DNA of 64,000 bases from Hyalella azteca (GCF_000764305.2 NW_025947730.1:356064-420063), one strand, 5' to 3'; positions 12,901 to 24,500 are shown, counted from the first letter of the stretch. A program made the numbers and translations. The notes: a model not told the origin generated them from the sequence alone.

Positions 12901-15674
12901 GTTGACCCAGTGACTGGAGTGCCAGAGGTGCTGTTGTTTAAGCGCCTCCTGCCACAGAACGAGCTCATCTCCATCAATGAGACGCTAGCCATAGACTCTC
13001 AACTCTTCTCGTGAGTCTTCTTTATAACTCATTTGTCGCATGAAATTGAAATTACTTTCATTGGTAACTCTTCCTCTCTAATCACGTCAAAAGAAACAGT
13101 GTTCAAGGTTAGTGTATGTAAGGAGGAGAATTAAACCATCAATTCATGGTAAAGCATATTGATATGGTTTGGAGAAGGTAGGAGTGATGAACTTTGGCCT
13201 TTAAGACAATGATAGTAAATGGCTTGTAAAGAAATGCTTATTTCATAAATTGTGATAGTGATACCAGTTAATCAAAACCTACAATCTCTGTCGAGCCAAT
13301 AACTTCCAGTGCTTTCTCCATACAGATTTGACTTTGTTTGTTGAGCGAAAAAACTGGGAAAATTTTTACCTATGATCAAATTGATGTTTTTGATGCTGAG
13401 CAGCAACTATGAAGAAAACAACAACGAGAGCCAAGGCAGTGAAGGAGGCATGAACAGCAGCAGCGTGTTGGAGAGTGCTGCGTCCTCAACCTCCCTCAGC
13501 TCACTCATGTCTGCTAGAGGTAGGCAATTGAGATAACTTGCTAAGCAGATTTTAAATTCATCTCATGGTAATAACTACGGCTTGAATTATTGACGGTTCT
13601 ATTAATTATGTTGACTTTTGCATTTCATAGTTAGTAGAGCTATGATTATTTGTTTTTAGCCTTCTTAAATTATGAATACAAATTTTCCCTATCTACAGTG
13701 GTGTATTTTTGGGAAAATAATTTAGGCTCATATTTGTTAGTAAATTATTATATCACATTATTTATTAATTATAGCTTAAATTAATTTTTGAAATAACTTT
13801 GCATTACAGGTGCTGTAGGGAAGACTCAGCCCCCCACCCCCAAGATAGCGCCACCTTGCCTACCCAGCGTGGGGGAAACTTTTGACGTGCACGTCACCTT
13901 CGCTGCCAATCCCTCAAACTTTGCTGTAAATTATATTACTTTTACCTCCTGCTATAATGTGTTGTTAGCTTAGTTTGTGTACCACTCGATTTGCTGTCAG
14001 CTTCCTATTAATACGATTTCAAATTTTATTTCTTAATTTTCTATCATTTGTACCATTACATATTGCACACCACTTGTTTCAGTCGAACAGTTGCCTACCC
14101 AAAAATGAGAGTTTGTATCCTACAGGTATAGTCAGTCAAAGAACTGTTCAGATGAAGTTGAGAGTTTGACCCCTACAGGTGCATTCGGTCAAGGAGTACA
14201 ATGAGCTAGAGAAACTGCGTCGTGAAATGCAACAGCATTACACCACACACGACGATCAGGGCAAAGTTGGAGTAGATGAGGTCGTTGTCGGGGGCTACTA
14301 TGCCGCTCTACACACTGATTCCTACTGGTACAGGTTAGTTCTTAATGTGTCTGCAGAGACAGGTGAGGTGTGCAACATTTGATGATCCCGATCACCGAAT
14401 GTTGCACACCTATTACGTATGTCTCCTAATCACGATATCACCAGTTATGATCTTGCGTATCTCTTTGTATTTTTGAATTTTTGCATTCCTATTTGCTCGA
14501 GATTATCGTACACAAAAGCAAATATTTGCTTCATTGCTCATGAATCGGTCAAAGATATTCTCGACTTTTGAAAATCAGCCCAATAATTTTATTTTTGAAA
14601 AAATTTTGTGAACATGGAAATAAATGAATAGCCTCAACTTCGCCATCAACAAGAATTTGTTTCCAACGACGATAAAAAATTGTAAATAATTATGAGACAT
14701 GCATATGCATTTCTGTACAATAAGAAGACGTCGCATACGCACAGCAGTGCAACAAAACGTTTAAAATACCGTATGTACATTTTAGGAGGCCCTACTGCTT
14801 GATGTTCCCTTGCAAAGCATAATTCAAGGTAATTCTTTCAAAAGGGGGTAACTTGACTTTCACGTGACGACGACTAACACTTTACACATTTGCAGAGTGT
14901 GCGTAAACAGCGTGATGCGTGACTCGGAGCTGCTGTGTGGCGTCTTCGTTGACTTTGGTGACTGCTTTGTGTTACCAAGCAACTGCGTTCGAAAACTCTT
15001 ACCATCGTTTGCCAAAATGCCATGGCAAAGCATCAGGGCCAGTTTGTATGGTCAGTCACTAGTCTTTTTTTCTGCAAATACGTTCATTTGAATATCAGCT
15101 ACTTTGCCAATCCAAATTAGGTCCTCCATTAGCTTACTTTTAAAGCTTGCTTTGTATACTTGCATTTAAATTGACATATAGTGCAGATTAATTGGAAAAT
15201 TTACGTTGTAACTTACATTTTTTTATGCTGATAGGAGCCATTGTGAAATATCACAGAAACTTGTTTGAAAACAAGTTTGTTCTGGTAAATAATTTGTTGT
15301 TGTGAATTAGATTTGAAGAGAACACTATTTTGGCTTAAATATTATCACGGTGTTCAGGTGTGCGTCCCAAAAGTCGAGATTGGATCCCAGAAGATGCGTG
15401 CCGCTTCCGGGACTTGGTGCAGGGCAAGGAATTTGTTTCATTCGTCATGGGAATCTCGTTGGATCGAGGCTTAACCATCAATGATCCTGGCAACATGGCC
15501 GAGACGTCTGCCATGCCTCGGCTCATGTTGAAGCTCGTGGACACGTCAACATACGATTCAACTGACGTGTACATTGATGAGCTGCTCATAGCGGAGGGTT
15601 GGGGTTTGCCTACTCCATCGGCTGGAAGTGTAGCAGGGGTTTCAACTCCACTGTCCCCACGGCCTGCAGTGTAA
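1..15674 (+). CDS. TDRD7: TDRD7-like LOTUS/Tudor domain protein (3' 22 exons, 5' end outside window)
   Basis: Exons: 1-10, 367-455, 817-924, 1208-1726, 2200-2334, 3610-3765, 4218-4400, 4633-5376, 5566-5713, 6955-7058, 7555-7680, 8100-8198, 8569-8683, 10643-10764, 11549-11662, 12476-12586, 12892-13010, 13404-13519, 13810-13925, 14179-14333, 14896-15050, 15358-15674 (stop TAA). All 21 junctions keep one frame, giving about 1286 residues here. Domain order seen: LOTUS, Pro-rich linker with RG motifs, dsRNA-binding-like fold, second LOTUS-like segment, Ser/Gln-rich linker, then three extended Tudor blocks. In known members LOTUS domains bind Vasa-type helicases or G-rich RNA and Tudor domains bind dimethyl-arginine on Piwi proteins in germ granules. 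The start codon is missing because the window opens inside the first LOTUS domain. Three Tudor blocks plus LOTUS favour TDRD7 over TDRD5, which has one Tudor domain. Weakest junctions: donor at 7680 (GTCCTT) and acceptor at 11548, which lacks a pyrimidine tract. Confidence 0.82.
1208..1726 (+). other. Disordered Pro-rich/RG-containing linker exon
   Basis: This single 173-codon exon has low-complexity composition: many Pro, Gln and Ser, with a basic RG-containing stretch (ARRGVYRGNSRGKGFG) near residue 45. RG motifs of this sort are typical RNA-binding or arginine-methylation sites, which would suit a Tudor protein network; that role is inference. Clean cag acceptor at 1207 and GTAAGT donor at 1727, phase 0 at both ends. 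Confidence 0.7.
2200..3765 (+). other. dsRNA-binding-like fold encoded by two exons
   Basis: Exons 2200-2334 and 3610-3765 join to give a helix (EELEVLAKKLGYSNPEY), a strand pair (TLLPMNKKWIATLKVNGK) and then CYSSYPE followed by an Ala-rich helix (AAEAKSIVAQKALAEI). That is the alpha-beta-beta-beta-alpha order of a dsRBM, including the GxxYSSYPE turn and Ala-rich final helix. The Lys-Lys-x-x-Ala-x-Lys RNA-contact motif of canonical dsRBMs is weak (A-E-A-K), so this may be a protein-interaction version. The 1275-bp intron between the exons carries a mariner-type MITE. Confidence 0.6.
3163..3458. mobile_element. Mariner-type MITE (296 bp, TA-flanked)
   Basis: The ends are inverted repeats of about 40 bp: CGAGGCATGTTTTTTAA at the left and its complement TTAAAAAACATGCCTCG at the right, continuing imperfectly through a CAGTACCGT block. 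Both ends abut TA (3161-3162, 3459-3460), the target duplication of Tc1/mariner elements. No transposase frame is present. The interior has direct repeats of GAAATTATTGCATTCTG near 3355-3405. It lies in an intron of the TDRD7-like gene. Confidence 0.8.
4218..4400 (+). other. Second LOTUS-like segment
   Basis: This 61-codon exon carries a G-L-W-x-S-x-L-x-x-x-Y-x-x-x-F-G-x-x-L-P pattern (GLWFSHLCETYLKKFGENLP) and closes with a KLWVLYKKN strand. This matches the internal LOTUS repeats of TDRD7 proteins, which start with a helix before a Tyr and a G-x-x-L-P turn. Confidence 0.6.
5293..8198 (+). other. Extended Tudor block 1
   Basis: Begins late in exon 4633-5376 (TWQVYVSHILDDCRICFRL) and continues through exons 5566-5713, 6955-7058, 7555-7680 and 8100-8198. 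The Tudor core is the beta-rich run with YYVLCHHETWFRVLVVGV and then LLVDHGDTEEV, where the usual family motif is V-D-Y/F-G-N/D. The following exons form the SN-like half of an extended Tudor domain. The His in place of the aromatic residue before Gly may weaken methyl-arginine binding. Confidence 0.7.
6280..6468. mobile_element. Inverted-repeat element (MITE-like)
   Basis: Bases 6280-6312 and 6436-6468 are perfect 33-bp inverted copies (left starts TTCTTGTGGACTAAAAAG). The symmetry continues less exactly inward through poly-C/poly-A and GGGTCGGGC-like blocks to about 6340 and 6405. No coding potential inside. Outer ends and target duplication are not clear, so the family is unknown. Located in an intron of the TDRD7-like gene. 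Confidence 0.65.
11459..11548 (+). promoter_or_regulatory. Repeated CTAAC branch-point-like motifs before an atypical acceptor
   Basis: The intron end before exon 11549 lacks a pyrimidine tract (it reads GGGCGCTGGTATAG) but carries an imperfect 18-bp direct repeat (TGTTCTGTGTTGCTAACC) with CTAAC at 11495, 11513 and 11526. CTAAC fits the metazoan branch-point consensus. The last copy lies about 20 bases before the acceptor, a usual distance. Function is inferred from position only. Confidence 0.45.
11764..12140. mobile_element. Foldback MITE with TA target duplication (377 bp)
   Basis: The two arms, about 130 bp each, are near-perfect inverted copies from CAGGGTGAACCAGAATT at the left to its complement at the right. 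TA flanks both ends (11762-11763, 12141-12142). The short AT-rich centre repeats TTTTAACTAGGATACAATA-like units. No transposase frame is visible. Inserted in the intron between exons 11549-11662 and 12476-12586 of the TDRD7-like gene. The near-identity of the arms suggests recent insertion or gene conversion between arms. Confidence 0.85.
13810..15674 (+). other. Extended Tudor block 3 and C-terminus
   Basis: Exons 13810-13925, 14179-14333, 14896-15050 and 15358-15674. The block opens with VGETFDVHVTFAANPSNF, has the core GGYYAALHTDSYWYRVCV and GVFVDFGDCFVL, and ends with SN-like strands (ARLMLKLVD-type). F-V-D-F-G-D is the best match in this protein to the methyl-arginine cage consensus. The protein ends 20-25 residues after the last strand in a Ser/Pro-rich tail. 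Confidence 0.72.
14366..14411. repeat. Perfect 14-bp intronic hairpin
   Basis: AGGTGTGCAACATT (14366-14379) and its exact complement AATGTTGCACACCT (14398-14411) are separated by 18 bases. It begins 33 bases downstream of the donor at 14334. It could be a MITE relic or an RNA structure affecting splicing. Confidence 0.7.
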
Positions 15675-16960
15675 TTCCTAGCACGGGTTATTTCGCCTCC
15701 TATGTTGCCTTGATTCATGTGGTTTGGCTCCATTAAATGCTGCCATTTGTCTGATTTCATCATTCGTTTTTCTGATATTCAATACCAGCGAATTTTGTAT
15801 TATATTCTTTTCATTTTCTATAAGTATTTTCATCGGAAAGCTGTTGATATTTTTTGTGGAGCTGAACCTTTTTTAGGAATGATAAGCCTTGCAATCAATT
15901 ATTTTGCGATGTCTCTATTAAACTGTGCTCATCATCGCGCCGGCTATAACAGAAAAAAAACACGTTTAGACACTGAAACTTCATGCGAGCAACAACTGTG
16001 CATAAAATAATCTATGCTGCGTGAAACAAAATAAGGCTTAGAGGTAGATCTATACCTACAACAGTGCTAGGTATGGCAGCTAAATCGTTGAGATCCTCAG
16101 CCGGGACGTCGAAACCTGATGCCACACGTCATTGAGACGTGTCGACTTGAAGCATTTTGTTTTGTTGCTTTGCTGCCATGGTAGATGTTTAGACAAGTCT
16201 TGCATAAGGCTATTTTGACCGGGAATCGCGTTCTTGACGAGTCCAATACGGATCCTTTAGAAAATCTTGACCTGTTACCTGGCCTTAAGTGCCCAATTCG
16301 CTATTGGTATTGTTCAATAATGTATTTTTTTTCCTTTACGTTCAGTGGAATCGATTTTTCGATTTGATCCTGTGAAATTTTAACGGATGGTATGTTTCTA
16401 CGATGTGATATTTTTTGCGTCTTGTTTATAGCGGAATTTCCTGTCCTTTGTTTTAATTTTTTGCGTGGATAGTTTCAACGAAATTCTCTATCAAGGAATG
16501 CCTTGAAATTCTGGACTCTGTGTTGATCCTTCTAAATCGTCGCGAAATGAATTTAAATTTGTTTCAAGGCAGTGGAATGTGAATTTCCTTGCTGCAAACT
16601 TCCAATAACTTTTATCCATTTCTCATACTAAATTTTTACTGTGTGCACAAATAATTAGAATAGTATTGTAGTACAGTGCAACACAGCTCATAGTAGTAAA
16701 GTGCTATTCTTGATGAGCTGTGGTTATCTGTTCAAGCTCTGTTTCTATATGGCCTATTTATGTAGCTACGTTGGTGTAACTAATATTTCTTGTTAAGATA
16801 ATTTGTCAAGATGAGGACTTGTTTAAATAATTTAAGATTTAGCGGAGTAACTGGGCTTTATTATTAGTACTTGTGACCTGCCCATATGGAAGCTATAGCT
16901 TATGTTTATTTTTTCATAAAATATCTGTAACAAAAGTTTTTCACCTAAATAAATAAATAA
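15675..16960 (+). other. Probable 3' UTR of the TDRD7-like gene
   Basis: No exon signals or conserved frames follow the stop codon at 15672-15674. The first clear polyadenylation signal on this strand is the AATAAATAAATAA run near 16948-16960. A UTR of about 1.3 kb is inferred from that signal only. Confidence 0.4.
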
Positions 16961-19900
16961 TCATATTTCCAGAATCAGTATCTTGCCAGGTCTGATTTAC
17001 GAACTGTTTTCCTTAAGAAAACGTTATAATAATTTTTCAGCAGATTCTATGAGCTTGCAAATTTCTACATTTATAGAAACAGAATAACTTTTTATAACCA
17101 CCAGCCATGCACTAATAACAGGTCTTATCTAGCAAACCCCCTCCGGGGGACTTCTGATGCCCGTCTGTGTCGCGAAGTCCTAGAATTCCTTGCATTTCTC
17201 TTTACTGTCTCTCTCGTGCGGGTGGCCGACGTCCCGTGTAAGCGACCTCTTGTTCGAGTGTCTTAGTTTCTGTTGCTTGTCACCTATTCCTCCTTGTCAC
17301 CTGTCCCTCCTTGTCACCTGTCCCTCCTTGTCACCTGTCCCTCCTTGTCACCTGTCCCTCCTTGTCACCTGTTCATCCTTGTCACTTGTCCCTCCTTGTC
17401 ACCTGTCCCTCCTTGTCACTTCGTCTCTTTGAGATGATAACGCTGCTTCTTTCGAGCCAGCTTCAGCGGGCTGGATATCTGAGACCTTCCGCCCCTTGTG
17501 GGTGATGAACGATTTTTGGATTTAAGAAACTTTCAATAATCGAGACCTTCCTCCTCGTCCATCATGTTCATCTTGACTTTCAATGCGACATGGCTAAATA
17601 GCTGAAGCACTAGTTAACTTGTGGCAACTAAACTAACTTGTTTAGGAAACTTTCACAAGTAATTCACTTGGTCCTCGAAATTCAGTATAAAGTATTTCTG
17701 TTATTCAGAAATACTTTTTACTGTACTGATATATTGTAATACTGTAATATTCGCTTCATTTTTTTTGTAATTTCAGCGAACTCAGCTACTGGTCAACAGC
17801 GAGTTATGACCGGAACCATTGATTCACTTCTTTATGTATCTCAAGTCAATTTTCTGATGAATTGGAGAAATTTTTTAGTAGAGAGCCTTGCTTCTTTATA
17901 CTTTGTACTCCAGCGTTTCTCATGCATCGATCGATTTGTGCATTGTGTTTCAACCGCGGTTGGTTTTACCATTTAGGTTTAGAATTGCAATATAGTTCTT
18001 ATACTCGAATGACATGATGTCATCCAAGACATGTTAAGAATATGGGAGTGAATCGTTTAACTTATCATATTAGTGAGTTTATCTTTGTTGTTCTAGGTTT
18101 CTCATTTTGGAGGAGAGCATCGACTTAAGCTTTAGCTAAGCGGGCCTCTGGGCAGCTACTGTGTCTTATTGCGGGCCCCTGTTGTATGACGAAGTTGTTA
18201 TGTAAGCCTAATTCCATGCACTTCTTTTACTCTGTGTCTGGCATCATAACTTGTCAGCGACCTCTTATATTATAGTCTTCATTGCTGTTCTTGTTACCTC
18301 ATCTAAGTTTTTCTTAAATGCTATTGCTGCAACTACATTACTTGCGTATGCGTGCTAACCCCTTAAGACATTGCTTCAGGCGTATATGATGAGTAATGAG
18401 TATTTAACTCTTAGTCTACGGATGCTTTAATCGTCATGAACGTTATTTGAATGCGTTATTCGTCGTCAGCCAAAGGTCTAGTAATTAATTACTATCAGTA
18501 GACGTAGGTAAATTACTGAAGTACCAAGAAAGATTTCCTACTGAACAGAACTCTAGGCATTGAATTTTTCTTACTACTTGTAAATGTATTTTACACGAGA
18601 TATTTTTGAAATGTGCCTTCATCTTAGATGCAAGTGGCAGGGAAATTGGTAAGATCGGAAAATTCGGCTCATCAGTAGTTGATCGAATCTAGCTCTGCGG
18701 ATCACAAATGTCGCAGAAATATCCTGATATTTCTGAGACATTTTAAATAATTTTAATTTAATATTCTTCTTCACAGGAGTATTCTAAGCTGTTTATTTTA
18801 GAGATTCTCCAAGTATTATTTTATACACTAATTTTTTCGCCTCGTGTACGCGAATCGCTGTACAGTAATTGCAATGTTATTGGTATTGTCTAGTGGAAAA
18901 CTTGAATTACTGTATCTGTTGTTTACATTGTTTTTATTGAGAGAATTTGTTCTACGAATACGCGAAACTTCTCAGGTTATTTTCATACTTATGTTTACTG
19001 ATATATTATGTTTTTGTTATCCTGCTTTAAAAAATATCTTGATCTTTCTACAAGTAATAAAAGTTATAATAATGATATTATCAAGTTCATATCGATAGAC
19101 CTTGCACTACTTAAGTTCTTCTTCTATTAATTCAAATTATTTTCTAAGAATCCTACTCAAGGTTCCGGCAGCAGTTAATACTTTGAATCGGGCCATTTAA
19201 TCTTGGAAGTTTATACTTTGAATCAGACCTTTAATCTTTCAGTAGTTGGCTGGATTTGATTCGTTGTCTGTCGAAGGATCAATTAAATAGCAAGTCTTTC
19301 TGCGTAAAACACTGGTTGTTCGCAAATCATCATAATCACTTGTCACTCTGAGATGAACACAGTAGAGAAAATTACTGTGGCCAAATCTACCTCTCGCAGC
19401 TCTCGTTCATATTTGTTCTCTGTTTTTTTTTTCGCAATCATTCCTTTTTCCTTTTATCCCGTAGTGTATTTTGTTGCCTTTATAAATTTTTGTTATTCGT
19501 TTTTTAGTTTGTTACTTTACAATCGCTAGCTCGAATCCGAACACACACAACTTTTGTGTGATTTTTTCGATTTATTTGGAGGCAATGTTCGTTTTGGCCC
19601 CATTTGTTATTATAGTATGCAGTTGATTGTTTGATGTTCAGGGCCTGTATCCCTAGTACGATGACCAAACTTCTATGTACCTTACCGATGTTTAATACGA
19701 AGTCATAACTGATTTATTATCCCGACTAATTATACGTGTTTTCCTTTGCTTACTTCGATGCGATTCAAGTTTCTATATGTTCAGCATATTAATTATTTTT
19801 TGTGATTTCTAGTAAAATTTGATTGATTCAGGGTTCACGCAATGTATGATTTTGCTATTATTCATTCTTGTTTCACTTATATGCGGATATTTGTAAGAAC

Positions 19901-21518
19901 ATTTCATACTTCCTGATTTTCAATTTCATCGTCCGGAGTTGTAATTCTTCCAAATCTCGAATAAACCCAAACGGAAGAAACTGTTTTTATTTCGATGCTT
20001 CATTGTATGTACATAATCTTTCTCACTAGGCTTTTGAAACCTAAATTTCTATCGCTTTGCGATTTATTTCTACTACGTTCTCAGCGTGCTGAAGTTGTCG
20101 ACATCAGCTAGCCGATGATGAAAATCATTGCTCGCGATTAGAAACAGTGGCCTTATTTTACTTGAAGTATTGATTGCTACATGCATCTACTATCATAACT
20201 ATGAACCTTTAGAATTATCTACTATGAACATAAAACTGCATCGCATAAATTTTTTCATGTACGTCCATATTCTAGTTCTGTATTAATCGATGATATAGTC
20301 GAAAAATTATCGAAGAGTTTTTGAATTTTATTTCAATGTTTAGAAAATGAATTTTTCTCATAAATCGAAGAGTTTTTACCATTTGCGTGAACCTAACTTG
20401 CAGCAACAGTCAGTCTGCAGTTACCTAAAAGAACATATGGTTATTACTTTGTTCGACGTGCATAATATCAATATATTGATAGTATCAAAGATATTATCAG
20501 CGAAGATGTCAGTATCCTCTTGAAAGCATTTACATGTAGAACCCATCGACTTGCGCTACTGCATTACCATCATGAATGCTAGAAGAACAATTTAAAGTGC
20601 ACGCTGCTAATATATCTAAATGACCACCACCAAATGATCATCAAGAGATAATATTATGTAGTACATCTAGCGCGAGTTTTATTTAAATCACATTTGGCGG
20701 TCGCCGTTTCACCATAACGCGTTTAAAACTGACGGATTACAAGTATCAATAGACGGTATTGCAGACTATAAAGAACAATAAAGACTGTTTTACTTGTCGC
20801 CACCGACTTACACTGCAAACATTTTTAGTACGAAAAAGACAGCACAACATTAATCAATTACGAACAACTTATTTCGTTTCCAATTCCGTCGCACGAAAAA
20901 TAATGAAGAGTTTTTGGAGAATTCAAATTCTTCTATTACCGGAATCGCGCAACAAACAGTTTATTCCAAAAAGTTCCTTAAGCTTTTCTCCATGAACAGC
21001 GACATATTATCCGGTTGGTCAGATTAAGATTAACAGAAAATCTATGATGAAAGTATTCAAATCACCAAACTGGTTATATTAAAAAAAATATGAACTTAAT
21101 GTTAGTGCCAAATCCGTCATTACAATGCGGTAAGCAGATATAACAATAGGTCATTAGGCGCGGAGATTCATTAGATGAAAATGTTGTGGTGTGTCGCAGA
21201 CGAGAGCTAATCTGGCATCACTTCCACTTCCAGACCGGGAATTAACATTATCCGGCACACCACCTGCGCGGAAACATGTTCTGATGAGCGTGGTTCCCGA
21301 TTGCGTTTAGCCTCTTGAGGTAAGAACAACAGCAAAAAGACTTCAAAGACTCCAATTGTGAGTAATTCAAGATATTTAACAAATTAATAATATCATGTTT
21401 TGATATTAATATGTAACATGATAGTTTTGATAGTAATAATAAAATCAAATGAATAACGGTAAACGTAATGCATTAACTGCGATTCAAGAATATAAGAACT
21501 AAATTGAGATCCGGAGGC
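16961..21518. other. Intergenic region, no gene seen
   Basis: AT-rich sequence between the convergent ends of the two flanking genes. Short open frames (for example near 18844 and 20759) have no recognisable domain or splice signals and are taken as chance. The only structured element is the 17-bp minisatellite at 17275-17420. The 3' UTR of the minus-strand gene must lie in the right part of this stretch. Confidence 0.5.
17275..17420. repeat. 17-bp minisatellite, about nine units
   Basis: Unit TCCTTGTCACCTGTCCC repeated at 17-base spacing from about 17275 to 17412, with small variants (CTATTCC, GTTCATC, CACTTG). Since 17 is not a multiple of three, the open frames across it are artefacts of composition. 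Confidence 0.9.
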
Positions 21519-24500
21519 TCACCTGGAAGCAGATAACGAGAAAAAAGCCGAGAGTGCGATGGCTGTGAGAAGAGCGCCGAGCTCCTTAGGCGACGCTTGC
21601 CTCGGCGGCGCCGTTGAAGGCGTCTCTGGGTGACAAAAATTCACTAACTAAATGCTACTCTGCTATATTTTTCGTCTTTGAAAGACGCATATTGTCATTA
21701 TTATTATGATGTAGCTATGGACGATGGGGAAATGATATGACGCAATTATTATATTCAGTTTTTGAAAGGTGTAGTTCTTCTACAACATACATAGTACAAC
21801 ATAGTAACATGTAGTTCTGCAACAGACATAAATTTAGTTGAGAGTGTTCAAAGACGTGCAACAAGGATAATACCAGGATTAAAGGGCAAGTCTTATGAAG
21901 AAAGATTGAAGATTATGAAGCTTCCCAGTCTCCGTTATCGTCGCCTGCGTGGTGACCTCATTGAAGTATACAAGTATACTCATGGCTTGTACAAGGTCCC
22001 AGAAGGATTACTAGAATTTGAAACAAGAACCAACACCAGGGGCCACAGCTATAAACTAAAAAAAATTATTTAATGCCGAAGATACTATACTATACTATAC
22101 TATGCTTGTATACAGTAGTATCAATACTCATGCAAATTCGTTCTGCCCGAGTGCCGGACCAACCGACTTTCACAGAAACTTAAGCTCAAGTTACTTTGAA
22201 GATTAAAAACAAAAGTTCACGAGTGATGGTTTTGCTTATTTCAAGCTGGTGTGTCGAGATGAGGCAAGTAAGAACAGCTGCATAGGTGTTAGGCTGATTA
22301 TTCCTATTGCATGTGGAGGGTTGGCATTGGCTCATGGGCTAATTTAAGAGTCAAATTTTTGGGCTACGGCAGCGCTCCCGTTTAAGTATGACGACCAACT
22401 TAAACAGAATGGAAAATATGATCGATTCTTAAAAAGACAAAATATTACCGTTGAGGGACACGTTTCCTTGCAGTGGGCGGCTATGAGGCACCATGTTGTT
22501 TCTCTTCTCTATTTCGGCAGCTGGAATGAAGGAGAAGAAAGTAAATGTTTCCCATCCCCCACTCTAAGTTGTCTGTGAAAATATCTCTAAAACTCATATC
22601 CTGCCAGAATGGAACGTATAAGCTTTTTCTGCGGTTATTTGCAAATTAGCTTCGAAAGTTTAATGCTTACAACTGCGCTCGGTAGTGAATTTCAGGAGTT
22701 CAGGCGGTCGAGACTCCAGGTTCACTTCAGTGTCGGAGTAATCAGTCGGGAAGAAGTTGTCGTCCGATGTGCTACTGCCACTTAAATGATCACTGGCGTA
22801 TGACCCATCTGGTCGTAAATACCAGATTCAAAATAGGCAAAGTTGTTCAATGTCCGACACAGTGAGGGATGACTTTAGATAGTGTTAAGGTTATGGTAAG
22901 CAGAGGATGCACTCTTAAACGTCAGGCAAATAAAAAGCGTGTGCGAACACAGTTCTTCATCACTGCTTTCGTGGAACTTCGGCTGCTCGATATTCAATAT
23001 ATTAACAGTGACGCAGTGTTAGAAAAAAATAAAGATTTAGAAGCTATAAGATAACACGAATTGGCAGTTAAATAATTAATCTTTATATTGTTATGTAAAG
23101 GTTAAAACAAATCGAGAACGTCTCACAAAAAAATGTTGAAGGCACATTTAAAGTTGACAAACCTTCTCCAAGCGTATGAAAGATGAAGGGAGAGTCGAGA
23201 TCAACGTAGCCATACGAGTTGTATGCCCGAATGTTAACTCTGTACAAACTGCCGGGACTCAGGCCAGTTAAATGCTTCACCTGCTCGACCGAGATACATC
23301 TCATATCATCAAGGCTAACTGATCATGAACATAGACACTTGGTAATGTTGCAACTCACATGCAACAGACATTCAGTGAGTATCCGCGAAGAAGTTCATAA
23401 TTAATAGATTCAGATAGACCCTCGAAATAGACATTTTTATCTTTAAACACTGAATTTCGGTATTGCTTTCAGGTCAGTATGAGTGAAATTTCCATTTGTT
23501 TATTATATTATAGATAAAATATGAGCATAAATTAGTGTTAAAATCTACTAGTTTGTAGACTCTTCTTATAACCCTCAGGTTGGTAATTGAGTAGATTTGG
23601 ATGGACGTTAACGATTACCTGTGAATGATATACAGGCATTTGCGTCAAAATTGCTGGGACGGTGTAGTTTCTGGCTGGCGAGGACTCCTCTGAAGCCTGA
23701 CGAGTCTGCAAAAAAATCAGAGAACTTGAAGTAAGTATGGACACTGGTTAATTGGAATTTATGAATGAAATAAAGATTCGATAAATTTTTTAATACAATC
23801 GAAGATGTGGCAGAATATTCTTATTAGAATTATGGTAGATAAAAAGATCTCAAATCTGAAGACACCTTATAGCGAGTGCATCAAGATGATAGAAACTTCG
23901 CCCGTTAGGTGGGAATACCAAACAAAAATAGACTCTGCTAAACTGTAAAGACAGTGTAAGTTATCTGTTATCCAAAATTGGTGACCAGTACATTCATTAC
24001 CCGAAATTCACCCAGCAGATTCATTACCTTCTCTACGCTGACCTCGTAGCGCAGTATTTCGTTATAGCTGTTAACTTGCCACGCCAGGGTATAGGAGTCA
24101 GTTAAGTTTGTGTGAGTCTCCGACACAACAAAGAGTGACCAGGGCTCGCCGGTAACGGAAATGTAGGCGCTGTCATTGCCCAACGGATTGCTTGCAATGC
24201 AACGATATGTGCCAAGATCTGCTTCACGGAAGCGTGGTATGCTCAGAGTGTTTCTGTAAGTAGACATAAAAATGATACTACAGGAAAATATAGCAATTTA
24301 TCACGAGGTAATTCTGAAAATTTTTAAGTCTGAAAAAACTTTGTGGAGTAAAGATTTGAAAATTGAGATAAATATAGATACATTTAAAGCTGGTTACGCA
24401 TCTTAAATTCAAAAAGTGTAGAAATGTAAACCATTGAGAATCAACCCGAAGAAGTACCTGGAAAAAGCAGTGTGTCTGTTCTGGCAGCCAGCTTTCTTGA

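Larger units (their letters stand above)
8569..13010 (+). other. Extended Tudor block 2
   Basis: Exons 8569-8683, 10643-10764, 11549-11662, 12476-12586 and 12892-13010. The core is LYLARFTYDQDWHRVRV followed by AQCIDWGVSELV, matching Y-x-A-x-F-x-x-D-x-x-W-x-R and x-x-x-D-Y/W-G of Tudor domains. Exon 8569 supplies the preceding SN-like strands and the last two exons the closing ones. The Trp in the D-W-G motif could serve as a cage residue. Confidence 0.7.

Noticed and set aside
15335..15763. 142-codon minus-strand frame opposite the last TDRD7-like exon
   Set aside because: It is the antisense shadow of a coding exon that is supported by domain match and phase.
18844..19098. 84-codon hydrophobic frame (possible membrane peptide)
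   Set aside because: AT-rich DNA readily gives Leu/Phe/Ile-rich frames; no splice, start context or family match.
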